Shown here one piece after another: positions 6,143-6,271 of a stretch of DNA of 6,271 nucleotides. The notes below the pieces were generated by a model. It searched no databases. It was given only the letters and a program-made list of their open reading frames with translations, and was not told the DNA's origin. Numbering within the stretch: position 1 is the stretch's first letter; every line of letters starts with the position of its first letter. This DNA is from Gammaproteobacteria bacterium. GTDB lineage: Bacteria; Pseudomonadota; Gammaproteobacteria; GRL18. Made by a program: the position numbers and the translations under genes. The stretch lies in the NCBI GenBank assembly GCA_024511395.1, contig JANELJ010000133.1:1-6271 (forward strand), read 5' to 3'.

Positions 6143-6271
6143 CAGGATGCAACTCCAATATTAGGTTCTACACCGAACTGATAAAGTCCAGTAGACTTAT
6201 CCCGTTTAGGATGGGCTCTGCCAGCATTTTCTTTCAGGAAAAAATACGTTCTTTCAAGCACATCCGTTAAT
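6142..6271 (-). CDS. 3' end of an unrecognised gene in the AOR operon
   Basis: The last 42 residues of a protein enter from the right edge (LTDVLERTYFFLKENAGRAH, then a basic stretch, ending GLYQFGVEPNIGVAS) and stop at TGA 6144-6142. The fragment has no cysteines, so no iron-sulfur site is visible in it. It is on the same strand as the AOR gene with only 75 bases between them, which suggests one transcript. Partners of AOR genes are often iron-sulfur electron carriers or cofactor proteins, but nothing in this fragment identifies one. Confidence 0.6.
   Translation of the reverse strand, partial: LTDVLERTYFFLKENAGRAHPKRDKSTGLYQFGVEPNIGVAS

Overview
The window looks like a piece of a gammaproteobacterial chromosome of moderate GC content. 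The RbgA protein, the MtgA remnant and the pstS-pstC-phoU order all fit that group. Two genes are intact (rbgA and an aldehyde ferredoxin oxidoreductase family gene). The other recognisable genes on the left half are all broken. Several lesions of different kinds sit side by side: two in-frame nonsense codons, a lost 3' end, a one-base frameshift and a multi-gene deletion. That pattern suggests ongoing genome reduction, as in a symbiont or other host-restricted bacterium. This lifestyle is inference; no marker here proves it.

Left part (1-953). A hairpin repeat lies at 9-55. It is followed by a minus-strand mtgA pseudogene (peptidoglycan glycosyltransferase) with an in-frame amber codon and no C-terminal end. 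The divergent intergenic region up to pstS holds a near-consensus Pho box with a well-spaced -10 facing pstS, and a second, weaker Pho-box-like site facing the other way.

Middle part (954-3040). This is a wrecked pst-phoU phosphate uptake operon. pstS, for the periplasmic binding protein, carries an in-frame ochre codon. A 181-bp gap-free imperfect palindrome and smaller hairpins fill the pstS-pstC gap. pstC has a frameshift near its start and stops about half way. Its sequence then runs straight into what looks like the C-terminal end of a PhoU-like regulator, so the rest of pstC, all of pstA and pstB, and the start of phoU appear to have been deleted together. The intact Pho promoter now drives a dead operon, and the good conservation of the fragments suggests the loss is recent.

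Right part (3041-6271). rbgA (ylqF), a circularly permuted ribosome-assembly GTPase, is intact on the plus strand. It faces a 664-residue AOR-family tungsten/molybdenum pterin oxidoreductase on the minus strand, and a short GC-rich hairpin lies between them. Upstream of the AOR gene on the same strand are a possible 20-codon ORF and the 3' end of an unrecognised gene, probably in the same operon. I found no CRISPR array, tRNA, rRNA or transposase gene, and no convincing new multi-gene system. The most notable items are the pst-phoU collapse and the large palindrome within it.
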